Of a DNA stretch of 64,000 nt, positions 13,101 through 27,292 are shown in pieces (position 1 is the stretch's first letter; every line of letters starts with the position of its first letter). The stretch comes from Sitta carolinensis (lineage: Eukaryota > Chordata > Aves > Passeriformes > Sittidae): the NCBI GenBank assembly GCA_032173965.1, contig JAVUNC010000006.1:39093870-39157869 (forward strand), given 5' to 3'. The notes below the pieces were generated by a model. That model was given only the letters and a program-made list of their open reading frames with translations. It was not told where the DNA came from and did no database searches. A program made the position numbers and the translations under genes.

Positions 13101-15473
13101 TTAAGAAGAAAAGCTTAAAAGGACTATCAGAACAACTATAATAAGAAAAAAATTTAACTCACTTTTTCTTTCACTTACAGATCATAGTCAATTCACACTT
13201 TCTTTAACATATTTTATACTCCTGGACCTATTTCCAGTAAGTCAGAGCAGTCTGCATGTTTTTAAATGCTGTGTCAGTACATTATAAAGAGAGGAGGCAA
13301 AAGCAATCAAATTTGTCATTGTACTAAAAAACATAGCATGTATAGAGGGGGACACTGCACCTGGCCAGATTTCCCTGTCATGACTATGGCCATTAATTAA
13401 TTTAGATTATTTCCTTAGTCTGCTGGCTCACAGGAAAATAAGGACCATCCACTTAAAAAGGAAATAAAAGGCCCATGGACATCTTGAAATCCACAGTGGA
13501 TTTTCCCATTATGTAAGATGTTAGCACTCCCAATCAATGAACTCAGTTCTCTGAAGTTTTATTACAACTTAGGAATCTCATGCAAAAATTTATACTCAGC
13601 TTCCCACAAAGCAAATACAAACACCTAAACATAGCCAACAAGCGTGAGAAGCTGTCCAGAGGGCAGGCAATGCTCTCAGTTCCTATGCTCTTTAAACAGC
13701 CAAGGTTCCATTTATGGACCAAGTGCCTCCCAGGGAACCCAGTTAAACACTGGAATTGAAGTGTGGGTGATCCATATCCACCCAGCCCTCACTGTGACTG
13801 ATGGTCACCAACATAGGGAGCTCACATTGATGCCCTGGTAAGCACTCTAGAAATCCCAGCCTCTGTGAGATTAGGTCCCTGCTCTCTGAACCACACTCCT
13901 CTCCTACCATTAGCTCCAGAAACACGTTGCTCTTCGTGAGTGTATACATGACAGCAGGTTGGGAATCCCTTGCCATGGGAAATCAATGCATTCTTCCAGC
14001 TATCTGTTGTTTTCATCCTCTGATATAGAAATTCCTGCCAAAATTCATTCCACCCCATCCCTCTCCCCACTTCTACCTCAGGGTAATTGGGTGAGCATGA
14101 TGAGAAGCTATGCATAGATATGTTTCTCAGTTCTAGAATGCTGGGGAAATGGAAGTGGAAATCTTTGCCAAGACAGACTGATTGCAGAAATCTTTAAGTG
14201 TCACTGTCTAGGCTGGAAAAGGATAACACATTAAATGGCTGAGGATATTGAAAACTTTCCAGATCATCGAGGAAATTACTTGTAACTTTGCACGATAGGG
14301 GTCAGTTTCTAAACTGAGCAGCAATTACGGGATGGGTAAGAAATACACTAAACACACCCTACTTGCAAGGAGTCATTTCAGCCCGGCCTGTGCCTGCAGC
14401 ACTACATGGTGATCTGTCAGTGTGCACCAAGCAATCCTCCACCTAACCCAGACTGCCTGCGGGCAAGGCTGGAATAACAAACCTGTCACTCTGCCACAGC
14501 AGTGGCCTCACAGCTAAGGACTAAAACAGCGTTGTAAAGGCTACCTAGCCTCCGGAGCCCTAGGGACCCTCAAAGCAGAAATACAATACTTTTGGCACAA
14601 TGTGTTTTGAAAGGAAGGCTGTTGAACAGGTAATTTTAGATTTTAGAGTCCTATGAGCCCAGACAGTGGGACAAGTTACACACAAAACAGGGTTCTCATT
14701 TTTGGTTTTTTAATTAATTTACACCTTCCTGGGCTGTATTTCTGTGCTTCACACTGTTTTGCCCTCCAAGTTTTTTTTTTTAGTTGTCTTTTCCTCAGAA
14801 ACTTCCTGCTCTGAAATGGAAAACCAAACATTAAGATGCGCAAAACAAATAGGTTTTGGCAAAATCCAAGTATAAAGCATTCAGCTGCTTATTTCAGTGG
14901 AACCCCCTAATGACGAGGAAATTACATTTCCTGGAGTAAGCAACACACAAGATGCCAAAAAGGCAGGGGATGTGTGCACCTAGCAAAGCACAAGAGGAAT
15001 CATCATACACAGAGCGACAGAGAGGCAGACATTACCTAAAACAAGAAGTCCAGAGGCTGGACAGTCCTGGGCTTTCAAAAGTACTTGGACATGACTGCAG
15101 AAAGGTGGAAGAGTACAACTGCATTTTATTTTAAAATTAACTCGGATAAAAAAATAGGAAATAGTGTAATAGAGAATAATCCTTCAACACCTGAGAAGCA
15201 GACTAGGGGCACAGCACAACACTCTTCTATTTTCTCCTTATATTAAAGCCCCAAATGCAGGAGTGTGCCAGGGCCATAGACACAGGAAGCAAAGCCTGTC
15301 AGCCAGCTTAATACCTCAAATAAGCTCAGGGAAAGAAAAAGCTAACTAGCAGCACTAGGGAAATTAATGCCATTAGAAATTAGTTCAAATTTTCTAAAAG
15401 AGCATTTTAACACCATTGGAGAAACATGTCTCTTTATTTAATCATTAGTTGCTACATATTGATAAATCAATCA

Positions 15474-15478
<5 letters not shown>

Positions 15479-15515
<37 letters not shown>
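15479..15515. repeat. (TA)n microsatellite, about 37 bases
   Basis: A pure alternating TA dinucleotide run, preceded by ATTGATAAATCAATCAATCAC. Such tracts can extrude as cruciforms and usually vary in length between individuals. Confidence 0.93.
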
Positions 15516-15517
<2 letters not shown>

Positions 15518-18500
15518 TCCTGCAAATGTTCCTTTAAAAGTCAGATGGTATTTTTAAAGAGCTTCCAGCCTTGGGACTCACAGTGCAGTGCCCTGGAAGA
15601 CAATTGGCATTCTGAGTGACTGGGCTGCGAATTCAAAATCCCAAGTCAACCTGCTCAAGCCGGGATTCAAACTCACACACTTTAAAAGTAGGAAAGAAAA
15701 AAAAAAAAAATTAAAAAAACTACAAAGAGAAAAAGAGAGAGCAAGGAAAATACTTGAATTCCTGCAACTCCTCAGACCAGAATCTCTGAGGTTACAGATG
15801 CAATAGTGGTTCTGGGAATATCACTATACTGTATTCCATAGCTGCACGGGACATATGGTATGCTTTGCCATTTTGCCATACTAAATATGAATCTCTGTAT
15901 GGTTAGCAATACAGCTGATAAAAGGTAATTTTTTGTTATGAAATCCCCTAGTGAAAATTAAAGTAACATTTATTATATTGAGGTGCTTTAATTGAATTTT
16001 CAATTTTTAATTAAAAAAGAAAACATTCTAATTTACCTGGCTTTGGATATAGTAACTTCCAGTGATTATTTGCAGTTTATTTTTATTTCTTCTGGGAAAG
16101 AAGTATAGAATAGGGAAGGAGTATAGAAGTGGGAAAACTGAGACTGCTATATAAATAGCTTCATTCCTAGCAACTGCATAACTTTTCATTTCAAATCAAT
16201 TTTAAATGTATTACCCTCCTTCTCAACAAAAAAAAAAAATCTGAGCATTCTGAATAATACATCCTTTCTGCTAACATTGTTTTCACAGTCTGAAAAGCGA
16301 TTATTTTGACAAAAACATTATGAGCAGTTCTTGCTAACAGCACCCACTTTTTCCCTTCCATACCGAGCCCTGCGCTCAGCTCAGCACATGTCTGGGAACT
16401 TCTGCACAGCTCTAGAGATCAGTGATGTGGCAGTGATGGGCCTCGCTCCTTTTTGGCCCCAGTTTTCACCACCTTGTTCACCATATAGCTTTTGCTAGCT
16501 GGTGGCAGACTGGGAGCCAGTGAGAGAAATGCTGCAGGAATAGCCCCAGTTTCTAAATTAAACATCACAAAGCCTCACAATTATTTTTCTGCTGTTCACT
16601 GATAAGTCAAGTAAGGAAAGAAAAAACAGTACAACTCCTCTCTACACCTAAGGAGACACTCTGCCTAGGATGCAGCTAAAACGTGTGTAGAAAAAAAATT
16701 CACTAGTGAGAACACTCATTCCTGGGTAGACTGAGCACTCCAGTCTCCCACCCCACACCTGTCAAGAGTACAAAAATAAGTCTGGGACAAACAGGGAAAA
16801 GCTTTTCTAATCAATACTTATATGGAAGATACCTGAAGTGCTAGTAATAACCTGGCAGAATTTCTGCTTCCAAATTATGTTGAGTAACTGAGATTTAGAA
16901 GTAACTAATGAAAATGATTACTTGATACCACGGGCAACAGATGGTTCCTGCAACCTGCCAGTTGCCAGATTCTAGGCCAAACCTCTTCCCCATGTAACTT
17001 CATCACACATTAATTTAACTCATTTTATCTATAGCACCTAGTTTTTGGCTGCCAATATTTTGCTGCTTACTAGTAAGATTCATGCAACGAACTTCATGTT
17101 CTAGCAGATGACTCAGAGTACATGCAAGAGTCAAAATAAGGAGGCTCATTACCTGTTTGGCCTTGGAGAAAGTGCTCTTTCAGGGAAAATAGCTAGGACG
17201 ACAGCAGCCACATTGTAAAGTTCAATTAGTCATTGTGAAGTGCTCAAACCACTCAAAAGACAAGCTAACAGAAGAGCAATCTATCTTCTTTTATGACATT
17301 AACAGTCTACTCTCAAATTAAGCAAGGGAAAACGTATCTATAAACACAGCGTATTTTCTTCCATTATTTCTGATATCTCTGTCCCCAGTGGCACAGTTTC
17401 ACTCAGTAGGCAGGGAGAAAGACAGGGCAATGGTGGAGGAGTGGGGAAGCCTTCATCTGCCTCAACCCCTGACCTACCTGCAGCTGCCCTCTCACGCCAC
17501 CTGCACCAGACAGCTCTGGCAGAGCAGAACAGCTCAGTCTCAGGGGGCTGCCATGCCCACCCATACCATACCTCCCCCTCTGGGACACTCACCTTCCCCT
17601 TTTAAATACAAACCAAAATAATCTGTACAATGGCTGCTCTGTGTTTTAAACGGGAATCATGGCCCACGGTTTATGTACTGCTCAGAGAGGAGAACTGCAA
17701 TCCCTCTTTTCTCCCCAAAATTCCCTAAGGGAGAACTCATCTCTGGAGTACCAGAAACAGGGAGTCTACCATCTGGGGAAAAAATGGGTACATTTAACTC
17801 CATTTTTGACCAGTGGTCAACTAAACTATCTGAAAGGCTCAGAGGAAGAAAAGACATAAATCCAGGCAGGCTCCTTCTATGCAGCATTACTCAGCTAAAG
17901 ATCAGCTAAGTACAACTATTTCAACTTGCTTCCTCCACTTTTCTGGGGCTTTTAAAAGTTAAAAATTAAGTAAATTAAAAAGGCATTCATCTAACAGAAT
18001 AAAGTCCCTCTATGCATTTAATTAAGATCTAAATAAAGGGAGAAATCTACAAAGTCTCTTATGTATAAATATGAGGTTTTAGATTCACTTAATTAGTTAA
18101 CATCATTTAAAAAAATTAAAAACTGCTTTCAAAGCAGCCGCTTTTCAAACATGTGCAATATACACTACAGCAAAAAGTAAAAGTGTCTCCACAGTTTACA
18201 GGGAAGGGAAGACATACATTACTGTAAGCTGCTTTTACAGAATACCTAATGTAGGATTTCCTACAGAATTAAATGAAAAGGGAGGAGGATATGGAAAACC
18301 CGCGAGTCCATGGATCTTCTGATTACCTCACAAATACAGGCTAGAAGTAGTCACCTGTTAAAAAATACATGTCAATAAAGGTGTACAGTTACTCTGAAGC
18401 ACTGAGCCAGTCTGTTGTCTCGGACTACAGCTCACTCTTGGCTTTCTGTCAGATGTCTCCCAAGAGAATCCTTTACAGCTTCACTATAGCAAACACTGCT

Positions 18501-21500
18501 CGTCCAGGGCAACAGAATTAGAGACAATCAAAGTATATCTCCTAAAATATCCATTCCCAATAGCTTTTTCTGACTAGTGGGAGAGATTAAGATTGCAACT
18601 GTACCATCTACAGTTGCCACTCACTACACAACTAGTTGATTTTAAGCCACAGGACTGCAGGCTGTTTCACAACGAGGAAAATAAAGTCTGAGATAACAAT
18701 ACCATAGAGGCAGGAATGCATGATTGAGCAGAGGAGGAATGGAATGGTACTGTTCAGTAGAATATTTGCTATTTAGGTAAGTAATGGCAATAAAGTCAGA
18801 AAAATTCATTTAAGCATCACTGGGGAAAAAAAGTAAGAGGACACTCCATGGATTCCATTGATTTCACAGACTTCAAGAACAAACTTCCATTAATCTTTAC
18901 ACCCATTAATAGCTAGGAATCCCACAGGGACATCTTCCTCTTTAGACATTTGTCCCCAACAGACTCTGCAACACTCGGCTGAGAAAATTCTGCTGTTGAA
19001 GACAGCTGGTCTTTTTCCTAAGACTAGCTAGACACTGGTCTAGTCATCATCATTCAGTACTTTCAGAATCAAAACACAAGACCCTGGACATCGAAATCAG
19101 CCTGTCTGTATTGCAATAACTTTGCATTAACAGGTACTAGTGTAAGCTTCTTCCTTTCCTCCTCACCAGACACTGGCTTCAGTGCTATCTTCCACTGTCC
19201 ACTGCCAGACTGTAAGTCTGCCTTCTGCTCAATCATTTTACATCCCACTTCTGAACACTCTTCTGAAACACATCCACACAGTTTTAGCCAAGCCATCTAT
19301 CTCCTCTCCACTTCAGTCTTGGCTATAACCCAGAAGTAGAGGCCACATCCCCCTTCTGCTGACCACTGTGGCTTTTACAGCACCCCCTGCCCTGGCCCTC
19401 TTCTCAGAAGCTGAGGTGTCCCAGTCCTTCTCCCATGTCTCTCCACACAGATACCCCTTGGAGTCTGGTGAATGTTTTCCATGTTTCTAGGCGGGATCAC
19501 CAGAACTGCATGAAGCTGTATCATACTGAGTTGCAATACTGATGGGGTTTATAGTGCAAAAAGAAAGCAAATTAATTTAAAAATACAAGATGTTAAAAAA
19601 AAAAAACCAAAATACCAAAGTACTCCAGCATACCACTCAGTTTACTCTAAAGTCCCTACTAACCAGGATTCTCCTCTGGTTCTTTTATAGCTTACATCTT
19701 GGAGGTGTTCAAGTGCATAACACTAAGCAAGGTGAACCAGTGAGTCTCCTATCCTGCCCCAAGGGAACAATTACACTGTATTGTAAGGACAAAATTAAAG
19801 CACTTGATTTTGGACTAGAGAGAAAAAGGTGAAAACCATGCTCCTATCCTTGTATTAAACCTCCCAGCCACAAAATGTTTATCCGTACTTACTGGATAAT
19901 AACTCTTGGAGTACACATTTTCCAAAGTTATCAAAACATTAACCAATCTATTCAAGGCAATCATGTGAGGGTTTGGGGTTGAGAATTTATTTTCTATTTT
20001 TGGGTAAGAGATTAAGTGAATAAAAGAATTTTCTTTGATCACAAGCTTTCTTAAACTTACTGAAGGGAAAGGGAACTACATTCTACAAGTGAAAGTGATT
20101 TTTAGAAAAAATCCAAAGTGGGATATAAAAAAATGACAGTAGATTTGGGTATGGCAAAGCTGCAGCCTCTGTCAGAGACAGGATGGGGAAGAAATGTCAA
20201 AATTAGAATAACACAAGGCCTATAGACTCCTGTAAAACAAGCATTTTTACTGATCATGTTATTAAACATTTTATTATTTCAGTGACTACAATATCCCATT
20301 TCATGCTCCTGGGTTCGTGCTTTTCCGTTATCAAAATCTGGCCAAAATACCAACAGCTCAGAAAATAAATTAGTTGATTCTCTTTTTTAAAAGCTGTGTT
20401 TGATTTAATTACATTGATACTTGCTTGGGAAATCAGACTTCACTCTCAAGAGGGTAAAAAGGGGGAAAAGAAAAGAGAAAAAGCAGACATTGAAAGAAAG
20501 AAATACAATTAGAATAAACAATGGTGAGTCAGATTAATCAAATTAAAATTTCTAACCTCCTATCTTTGAAATTTCAGCCAATGTCCCTACTTAGGAATAT
20601 GGGGGAAAGAGTATTTTTATTATTTGATACGGGGGTTTTTATCAGTCATTTATTCGGAAAATTCTGACCTCTCCAAGCAGACATGGTTATCAATCATTAG
20701 AAAGTGCTTTTATCTGGAGCTTCTCATAAGAAGCTGAAGACTTTCCAAGATGAGCTTAATGCAGACGGACAGTACTTCAAGGAAGAGGAAAGCAGCAAAC
20801 ATGAGAGAAGCCTGTTTACCTTTCTTTCCATGTGGGTTAGTACTTAAGACTGAAAAAACAAAGCACTGCAGTCACAGTGAACAATCAGAGAAGATTCTGC
20901 AGAAGTGGGTAAGAAGTAGTTATAACACAGATTGCTCCATGGAAAATGTTTTTGCTTTTTTCACTTATTTCTTTCATCTTTTATGACTGAGTTTCTCGGT
21001 AACACAACACCATGCTGCTTGTGCAAGCTGTGTCCACAAGTGCCAAAATATTTACTCCTAGGCAGCTATTTCATAGCTGCTCAGCAGCACTCAGCAGCAT
21101 GATCAAACCTTCAGCTTTAATTCCTTTCTCACTTTCCTGGACTCCCATCTTCCTCTCCTTCCAGCCTCTCTTTCCTCCACTCTTACCCCTTCTCATTCCA
21201 TTTTAATCAAGGTTCTTTTCTAATTAAAACAAACAAATATGTGGAAGCAATTAACGTCTTGAAGGAAGCAGATGGTGGAATAGTGCCATTTCGTTATTGC
21301 ATTAAGCTTTAACTTGCTATCTCTTCAAACTTTGTGCACTTTAATTAAGCGCTGTTACAGGCAAGTTCAATGGGCTCTAGAGTAGAGTTTATCCAATTAG
21401 CTCCTGAAAAGCTGATGGTGCATGGTGGCAGGCTGAGCATGCTGTGCAGTATGCAGCTGGGAAGGGCAACTCCAGAGCCAGAAGGGACTAAGAACTTCCT

Positions 21501-22429
21501 TCACACATGCAGCAGGCAGGAAAGGGAGTGAGAGAGAACCAAATATTGGTGATGGGACAGAAATGTAAACTAGCCCTGCCTTACCATGTTCAGGAGGAAG
21601 TTTACCAGTGCCCATGTCAAAGAACTCAATGACCATGAATTCTGTGTGCACACATTTTAAGGGACCATGGTCTATGCCCCTTCCCAGAGACAGGGAAGGG
21701 GTGAAGATCTCAAGCACTTGTCAGAAAAATTTTCTATTGCTTTCAGACCTATTTATTGCCCTCTTATCTTCAGCATTAGCACCACTCCAAACTTTGGCTT
21801 CCATTACACCCCCAGATACAATGGACTGATGAAGAAGTGGCAGTTAAAGATCTTGGATCACCTAGAAAAACACACTCAGAAGTGCAGGGTTTCTTTCATT
21901 CCCTTGAAATTTTTGTTTGCAGTCAGCCTAGCATTGCTGAACAGAGGCTTTTGCAGCTAAAGTAAGGAGTGAAGAGCAGTTGTATCACCCAGGTTCATCC
22001 TCTCACTGTGTTCCACAGACACATGCCAGAAATACAGACAATCAAAAGATGCAGTGACCCAATCTACCCCCACCCTACCACATTCTGATAGATGATACAT
22101 TTCTATTCAACACTGGAGACAAGTGTCTCCTAAACCTACTCACAAATATTTAAGGAAAAACAGCCAATGTGGATCAGATGGAAATAGCCCTATAGATCCC
22201 AAGCTCCTCTGCACAGAAGCGTCTCAATTCTCCATGCCCATATAAGGAAAAATATACTACATCTATTTTATAGCTAGAATGCAAGACAGGCAATTTTTCT
22301 GATTCCAGTGTCATACGGGACCATGTGGAGGGAATGCTTTCCTGTGTCTGTCAACCACAAAGATCACCTTTTTTGTATAACCAAGGTTGGAATATGACTT
22401 AAGGAGGATTTGCAAATTACAAAGCCAAA

Positions 22430-22740
22430 GACCATCTCTGGAGGTCATCCAGTTTGAGAACTTCTCTGAATTAATTTCTGTTTGAAGCAGGGCAAAAAAA
22501 AAAATCCACTCCTGCTCCTAAAGATTTCTATTAATGGAGAGTTCATAACAACTCCTAGAACATTTTTTTCAGGGCCTAATTATCATAGTTGATGAAAATG
22601 GGCATCTTATTTCTAGTCCAAATTAATGTATTTCAGCTCCTAACCACCTGATCATGTTATACACCTATATCTGCTCAAATGGAAAACCCTCTAGTGTAAA
22701 AAGCCCCTTCTTTCTCTTCTTCTTCTTAGGATTAAAGAAA
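22430..22740 (-). mobile_element. Old CR1-type LINE 3' fragment (antisense)
   Basis: The plus strand reads CATCTCTGGAGGTCATCCAG and then, about 45 bases on, GAAGCAGGGC. Further on it follows the order typical of the CR1 3' region read in reverse: an ATGGAGA...CAACTCC block and a TCTGCTCAAATGGAA...CCCTCTAGTGT block. Divergence is high and boundaries are approximate. I recognise the family by pattern, not by alignment. Confidence 0.6.
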
Positions 22741-23195
22741 ATATGCAGCATTTGCTGAGGGGTGAGACTCATATCATAGTGTCCTGGCACATTTTCATTC
22801 ATCAAAGTTTCAAACTCAAACAAGGAAACCATCACAATATCAAGAAATGCAACTGCACCATGCTATAGATAATGAATTCCTTCCTTGCAGACCCTTTCTT
22901 TTACAAATGTGCCATATACAGTGCAAACGTATTTTTTGAGTATTTAATCATGCAAAATTCAAAGATTATGAACATGCAGTTCCCATCATAACCATGACGT
23001 AGCCCCAAGAACAAATGTCAGATTTTGTGTTTTCCTGTGGATTTTATCTTAATTGTGGGTTGAATACATGATATGGAAAAGAGAGTTTATTAGCATTATA
23101 GAAACGGAAAATCTCAATTTCCAAATTTCGGGTACCTAAACTGTTATATTATCACACTATAAGGTGGTATGCAAACAAAACAGGGCTACAGAATA

Positions 23196-24748
23196 AAGAA
23201 CCACAGAATCGTTCAGGTTGGAAAAGACCTCCAAGATCATCAAGCTGAAGCATTGACTCAGCACTGCTAAGTCCACCATTAAACTATGTCCCTAAGTGCC
23301 ACATTTATATTCTTATAAATACCTCCAGGGATGGTGACTCAACCACTTCCCTGAACAGCCTGTTCCAATGCTTGACAACCCCTTCTGTAAAGAATTTCTT
23401 TCAAATATCCAATCTAAATTTCCCCTGGTGCAACTTGAGGCCATTTCCTCTCATCCCATCACTTGTTACTTGAGAGAAGAGGCTGACTCCCACCTGACAA
23501 CAGCCTCCTTTCAGGTAGCTGTAGAGAGTGATAGGGTCTCCTCTGAGCCTCTTCTTCTCCAGGCTAAACATCCCCAGCTCCATCAGCTGCTCCTCCTAAA
23601 ACCTGTGTTCCAGACCCTTCACTAGCCCTGCTGCCCTCTTCTGAACACACTCCAGCACCTCAATGTCTTTCCTATTGCAGGGCACCCAAAACTGGACACA
23701 GCACTTGAGGTGTGGCCTCATTAGAGCCAAATACAGGGGGATGATCACTGCCCTAGTCTTGCTATCCACACTATTGCTGATACAGGCCAGGATGCCATTT
23801 GCCTTCTTGGCTACCTGGCATACACTGGCTCGTGTTCTACCAGCACCCTCAGGTTCTTTTCTGCCAAGTAGCTTTCCAATCACTCTTCCCCCTCTGGCCC
23901 CGTAGCGCTGTGCGGGGTTATTGTGAACCCAAGTGACCTGACACTTGGCCTTGCTGAACCTCATGCCACTGGCCTCAGCCCATCAATCCAACTTGTCCAG
24001 ATCCCACTGCAGACCCTTCCTGCCCTCCATGAAATTAACATTCCTGCCCAATTTATTGTCATCTGCAAAGTTGAGGGTGCACTAGATCCCTGAATCCAGG
24101 TCATCAATAAAGATGGTAAACAGAACTGGGCCCATTACTGAGCCCTGAGGAACCTCACCAGTGACTGGCCACAAGCTGGATCCACTGCCATTCACCAACA
24201 TGCTGGGGCCTGGCCATCCATTTTTACTCAATGAAGAATACAGCCATCCAGGCCATGAGCAGCTAGTTTTCCAGGAGACTGCTATAGGAAACACTGTCCA
24301 AGACTTTTCTGAAGTCTAGACAGACAATATTCACAGCCTTCCCCTTGTCCATGAAGCAGGTCACTTTATCACAGAAGATCAGGTTGGTAAAGCAGGACTC
24401 TGCCTTTCCTAAATCCCTGCTGGCTGGGCCTGATCCCCTGGTTGTCCTGCACATGTCACATGATGACACTCAAGGTGATCTGCTCCATAATCTTCCCTGG
24501 CACCAATGTCAGGCTGACAGGACCAGACTTTCCCTGAATCCTCTTTCTGGCCTCCTTCTAAGTGGGCATCACATTTGCCGACTGAAACGTGCCGAGTTAG
24601 CAAAGTCAGCATATAAATGATGGAAAGCAGCCTAATAAGTACTTCAGCCAGCTCCTTCAGTACCCTTGGGCAGATCAATCCAGCCCCATAGACTTGTATG
24701 TGTCTAAGTGATGTAGCAGGTCACCAATTTTCCCCTTAGATTATGAGA
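23196..24748 (-). mobile_element. CR1 LINE, RT C-terminus plus 3' UTR, minus strand
   Basis: About 1.55 kb of CR1, a non-LTR retrotransposon that moves by target-primed reverse transcription. The 3' terminus is at 23196, where the minus strand ends in the typical AAGACCT...CCAACCTGAACGATTCTGTG block. Minus-strand frames at 24409-24678, 24082-24294 and 23596-23964 carry successive pieces of the reverse transcriptase and its C-terminal tail. Recognisable pieces are [19 protein letters not shown] (fingers/palm) and [19 protein letters not shown] (tail). The pieces lie in different frames separated by stops, so the copy is dead and 5'-truncated. The start of RT, the endonuclease and ORF1 are missing. 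Confidence 0.92.
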
Positions 24749-24811
24749 ATTTCCATAATATTCATTCTCACAATATTAATTGTTAACCATCAACAAAATA
24801 TTTTAATAGTT

Positions 24812-24835
24812 TTACATATAGATATCTATATGTAA
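24812..24835. repeat. 24-bp perfect palindrome
   Basis: The 24 bases equal their own reverse complement exactly. The centre is GATATC and the arms run through ATATAG/CTATAT out to TTACA/TGTAA. It sits 64 bases beyond the 5' end of the CR1 copy. AT-rich palindromes of this length can form cruciforms; no function is known. Confidence 0.9.
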
Positions 24836-26229
24836 TCTCACACTACAAGTGCATTTATATGTAACTGTTTCATTTCTATCCTTATTTAAGACATGCTTAG
24901 GTTCATATGTGAAGCATTACATATAACTATACCGAGTTCTCAGAAGGCATATGTGTTCAGATCCACATGCTATCATGAAAAGTGTTACCCTCAACACTAA
25001 AGGAGGACCTATTTTGCACTATTTGTATTGTCTATCTGGTTATTTGACCTCATAATCAGTTTGGCCATGCAATTACACTAAGTAGATGCTTAACACAGAT
25101 GCACTAATAGGAAGCAGCAGGTATGCTGGCTTCTGAATTAAATCTGACTTGGCCAGTTTGCATCTTTATCACCAGCTACAGGGATGAGGAAATACCACCA
25201 ATGCCTCTGGAGCAGCAGTTGAGTCCGTGTTACAAGCACCAACATCCATCATCCATGCCATGAAAAGAGAGATCCTTCTTCTTTACAAACATCACATGAG
25301 CTAACACAGTTTGTGCAGACAGTTATAATGTGCTGAGTCCTAACAGATGGATCTGCACACAAAGCTATCCATGAGTTGTCTTAGAGCAGAGGTCCTAACA
25401 CATCACACTTGTTATACCTGCTCTAAAACTGCACATACTATTCTGACTACCTCTGCTCATGAGGGAGGATACCAAGTCTTCAGAAAGTCTCTGAGGATGA
25501 ACGAGGCAGCCCTGAGCCTATTTCACAAGTAAAGACTGAGACAACATGGCACTTTTAGCCTAACAAGATGAAGGCAAAGAGAAATGACTACTGACTATAA
25601 ATACTTTAAAGACAGGAAAAAAGAGAGATTTATTTAATCCAAAGAACAATACTGACACCAGAAGAAAAGTGCACAAACTGTCTATAAGAACAAGTACACT
25701 AGGAATTAAAATAGCATTTCTAACAATCAGCAGAATAAAGTTCTGAAATGGCCATCCACCCAGAAAACTGGCAGACATAAAAGAAAATGCTGGAGGTTAT
25801 TTTCTGTAGAAGATACACATCTGCATGCCATAGGGCTCAGGAGGTCCTCTGCAGTCTGTGGTCCTACCCTGTTCAAGGTAAATATTGTAGAAAAACCACG
25901 AAAAAGAACAGTCTGAGTTCCAACGAGCCAATATTCATCAGAAAGTATTTAAGACGAGGATGAAGGATGGTGAGGAGAGAAACTGCCCCCAGTGTACTGT
26001 TCCCAAAAATGTTTCAAGTCTCCAAAATAGTTTCACTATATGAACATATGTTGTAGCTCATAGAGCTTCCATTACACAGGCAATTGGAGTAGATCATCAT
26101 AATGACCACTTCTGGCCTTAAAATTCATGGATCACAAGGCAAGGTAAAAATGATAGAACATCAAGAGAAAACCTGAAATTCTACTCACATTTACTCAGCA
26201 ATTAGAACCTGACAGTTGATTCAGATCTC
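24836..26229 (-). other. NRXN3: NRXN3 intron 1 sequence, no feature recognised
   Basis: AT-rich intronic DNA between the palindrome and the retroviral remnant. Open frames are short and carry no recognisable content. Confidence 0.65.
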
Positions 26230-27130
26230 AAGTATTTTCCCAACCAGGTTGCAGTTTTACCCACCAGGCAGCTAAACACCCCACAGCTGTTCACTCACTC
26301 CCCTCTACCATGGGAGGGGCGGATGTGCTAGCGTTAACTACCCACATGGCCTCTGCTAAATGTGTATTCCAATGTTTGAAGATCGCACCACCCATTACTC
26401 TCAGTGCAATCTTTATCAGTCCATTGTATCATTTGATTTCCCCAGAGGCTGCTGCATCATAGGAAATGTGATTACCAAATCAATGGCACACATTTTGGCC
26501 CATGTCTCCATGAGGTTGTTTTGAAAATGAGCCCCACTGTCTGACTCAACTCTTTCTGAGGTGTCATGTCACCCTAAGACTTGCTTCTCAACGCATAAAA
26601 CCATTTTGGGTGGTGGCATGTGGTACATGATGCATTTCCAGCCAACTGGTGGCTGGCTGTTTGTACAATTGTAAGGACATAGTGCTTGCCTTGATGGGTT
26701 TGTAAGTGTGATATAATCAGGCTGCCACACCTCCCCATATTTATATTTTGACCATCATTCACCACACCACAGAGGCTTTAACAACTTGGTCTGCTTGATC
26801 AGAGCACATGTTTCACCTTTATGAATAACCAGTGCTATAGTGTCCATGGTCAAGCAAACCTCTCAGTCACAAGCCCACCTATATGCTGCATCTCTTCCTT
26901 GGTGACCTGAGGTGTCATGGACCCACCAAGCTGGAAATAATTCACCCTTGTGTTGGCAGTCCAGATCTATCTGAGCTACTTCAGTACCACTACTATGCCC
27001 TTTTTTCTGATATTCTTCACTGGTCTGACTCTTGGGTCATGAGCATCTACATGATGTACTTTTACAGCTAGGTTCTCTCCCCAGGCAGCAACACCCTGCC
27101 ACAACCCAGCAACCCAAAGGGGTTTGCTCT
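26230..27130 (-). mobile_element. Endogenous retrovirus pol remnant (RNase H end to integrase)
   Basis: On the minus strand, frames that shift and carry stops show the end of the RNase H region (about 27060-27000), a zinc-binding-like region (about 26930-26780) and an integrase core (about 26750-26400). The core includes a GKHYVLT tract inside the open frame 26574-26765 and an ESD-like block followed by HFQNNL near 26530. The order RNase H, zinc-binding, integrase matches retroviral pol. The arrangement resembles avian ERVL-class elements. Many frameshifts and stops make it non-functional. No gag, protease or main RT domain is visible. Confidence 0.72.
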
Positions 27131-27292
27131 GTCCTGTCAGTTGCTCCTCTTTCATTGCTGTAGTCCTACCCCACCACCAAAGTATCCATAAATCAGTGAC
27201 TACTAACCTAATATAACAAATGCTTATAACGAGGTTGTTTTAACATGCTCTGGTCGTCTCTGTCTTTATTTCAACCCTTAGTACCGCACACA

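Larger units (their letters stand above)
4989..22425 (-). other. NRXN3: NRXN3 intron 1, distal repeat-poor segment
   Basis: About 17 kb of AT-rich intronic DNA without a recognisable gene or transposon. It holds simple repeats (AAC/poly-A near 10063-10114, TA near 15479-15515), a purine-rich tract close to the exon 2 acceptor (about 5057-5115), and a more GC-rich patch at about 8750-9000. Open frames of up to 138 codons occur, for example minus strand at 8602-9018 and 7268-7609. They lack recognisable domains, and no paired splice sites around them were evident. Confidence 0.7.

Noticed and set aside
23596..24678. Minus-strand frames with reverse-transcriptase-like peptides as a possible host gene
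   Set aside because: They are successive broken pieces of one CR1 retrotransposon, in different frames and with stops.
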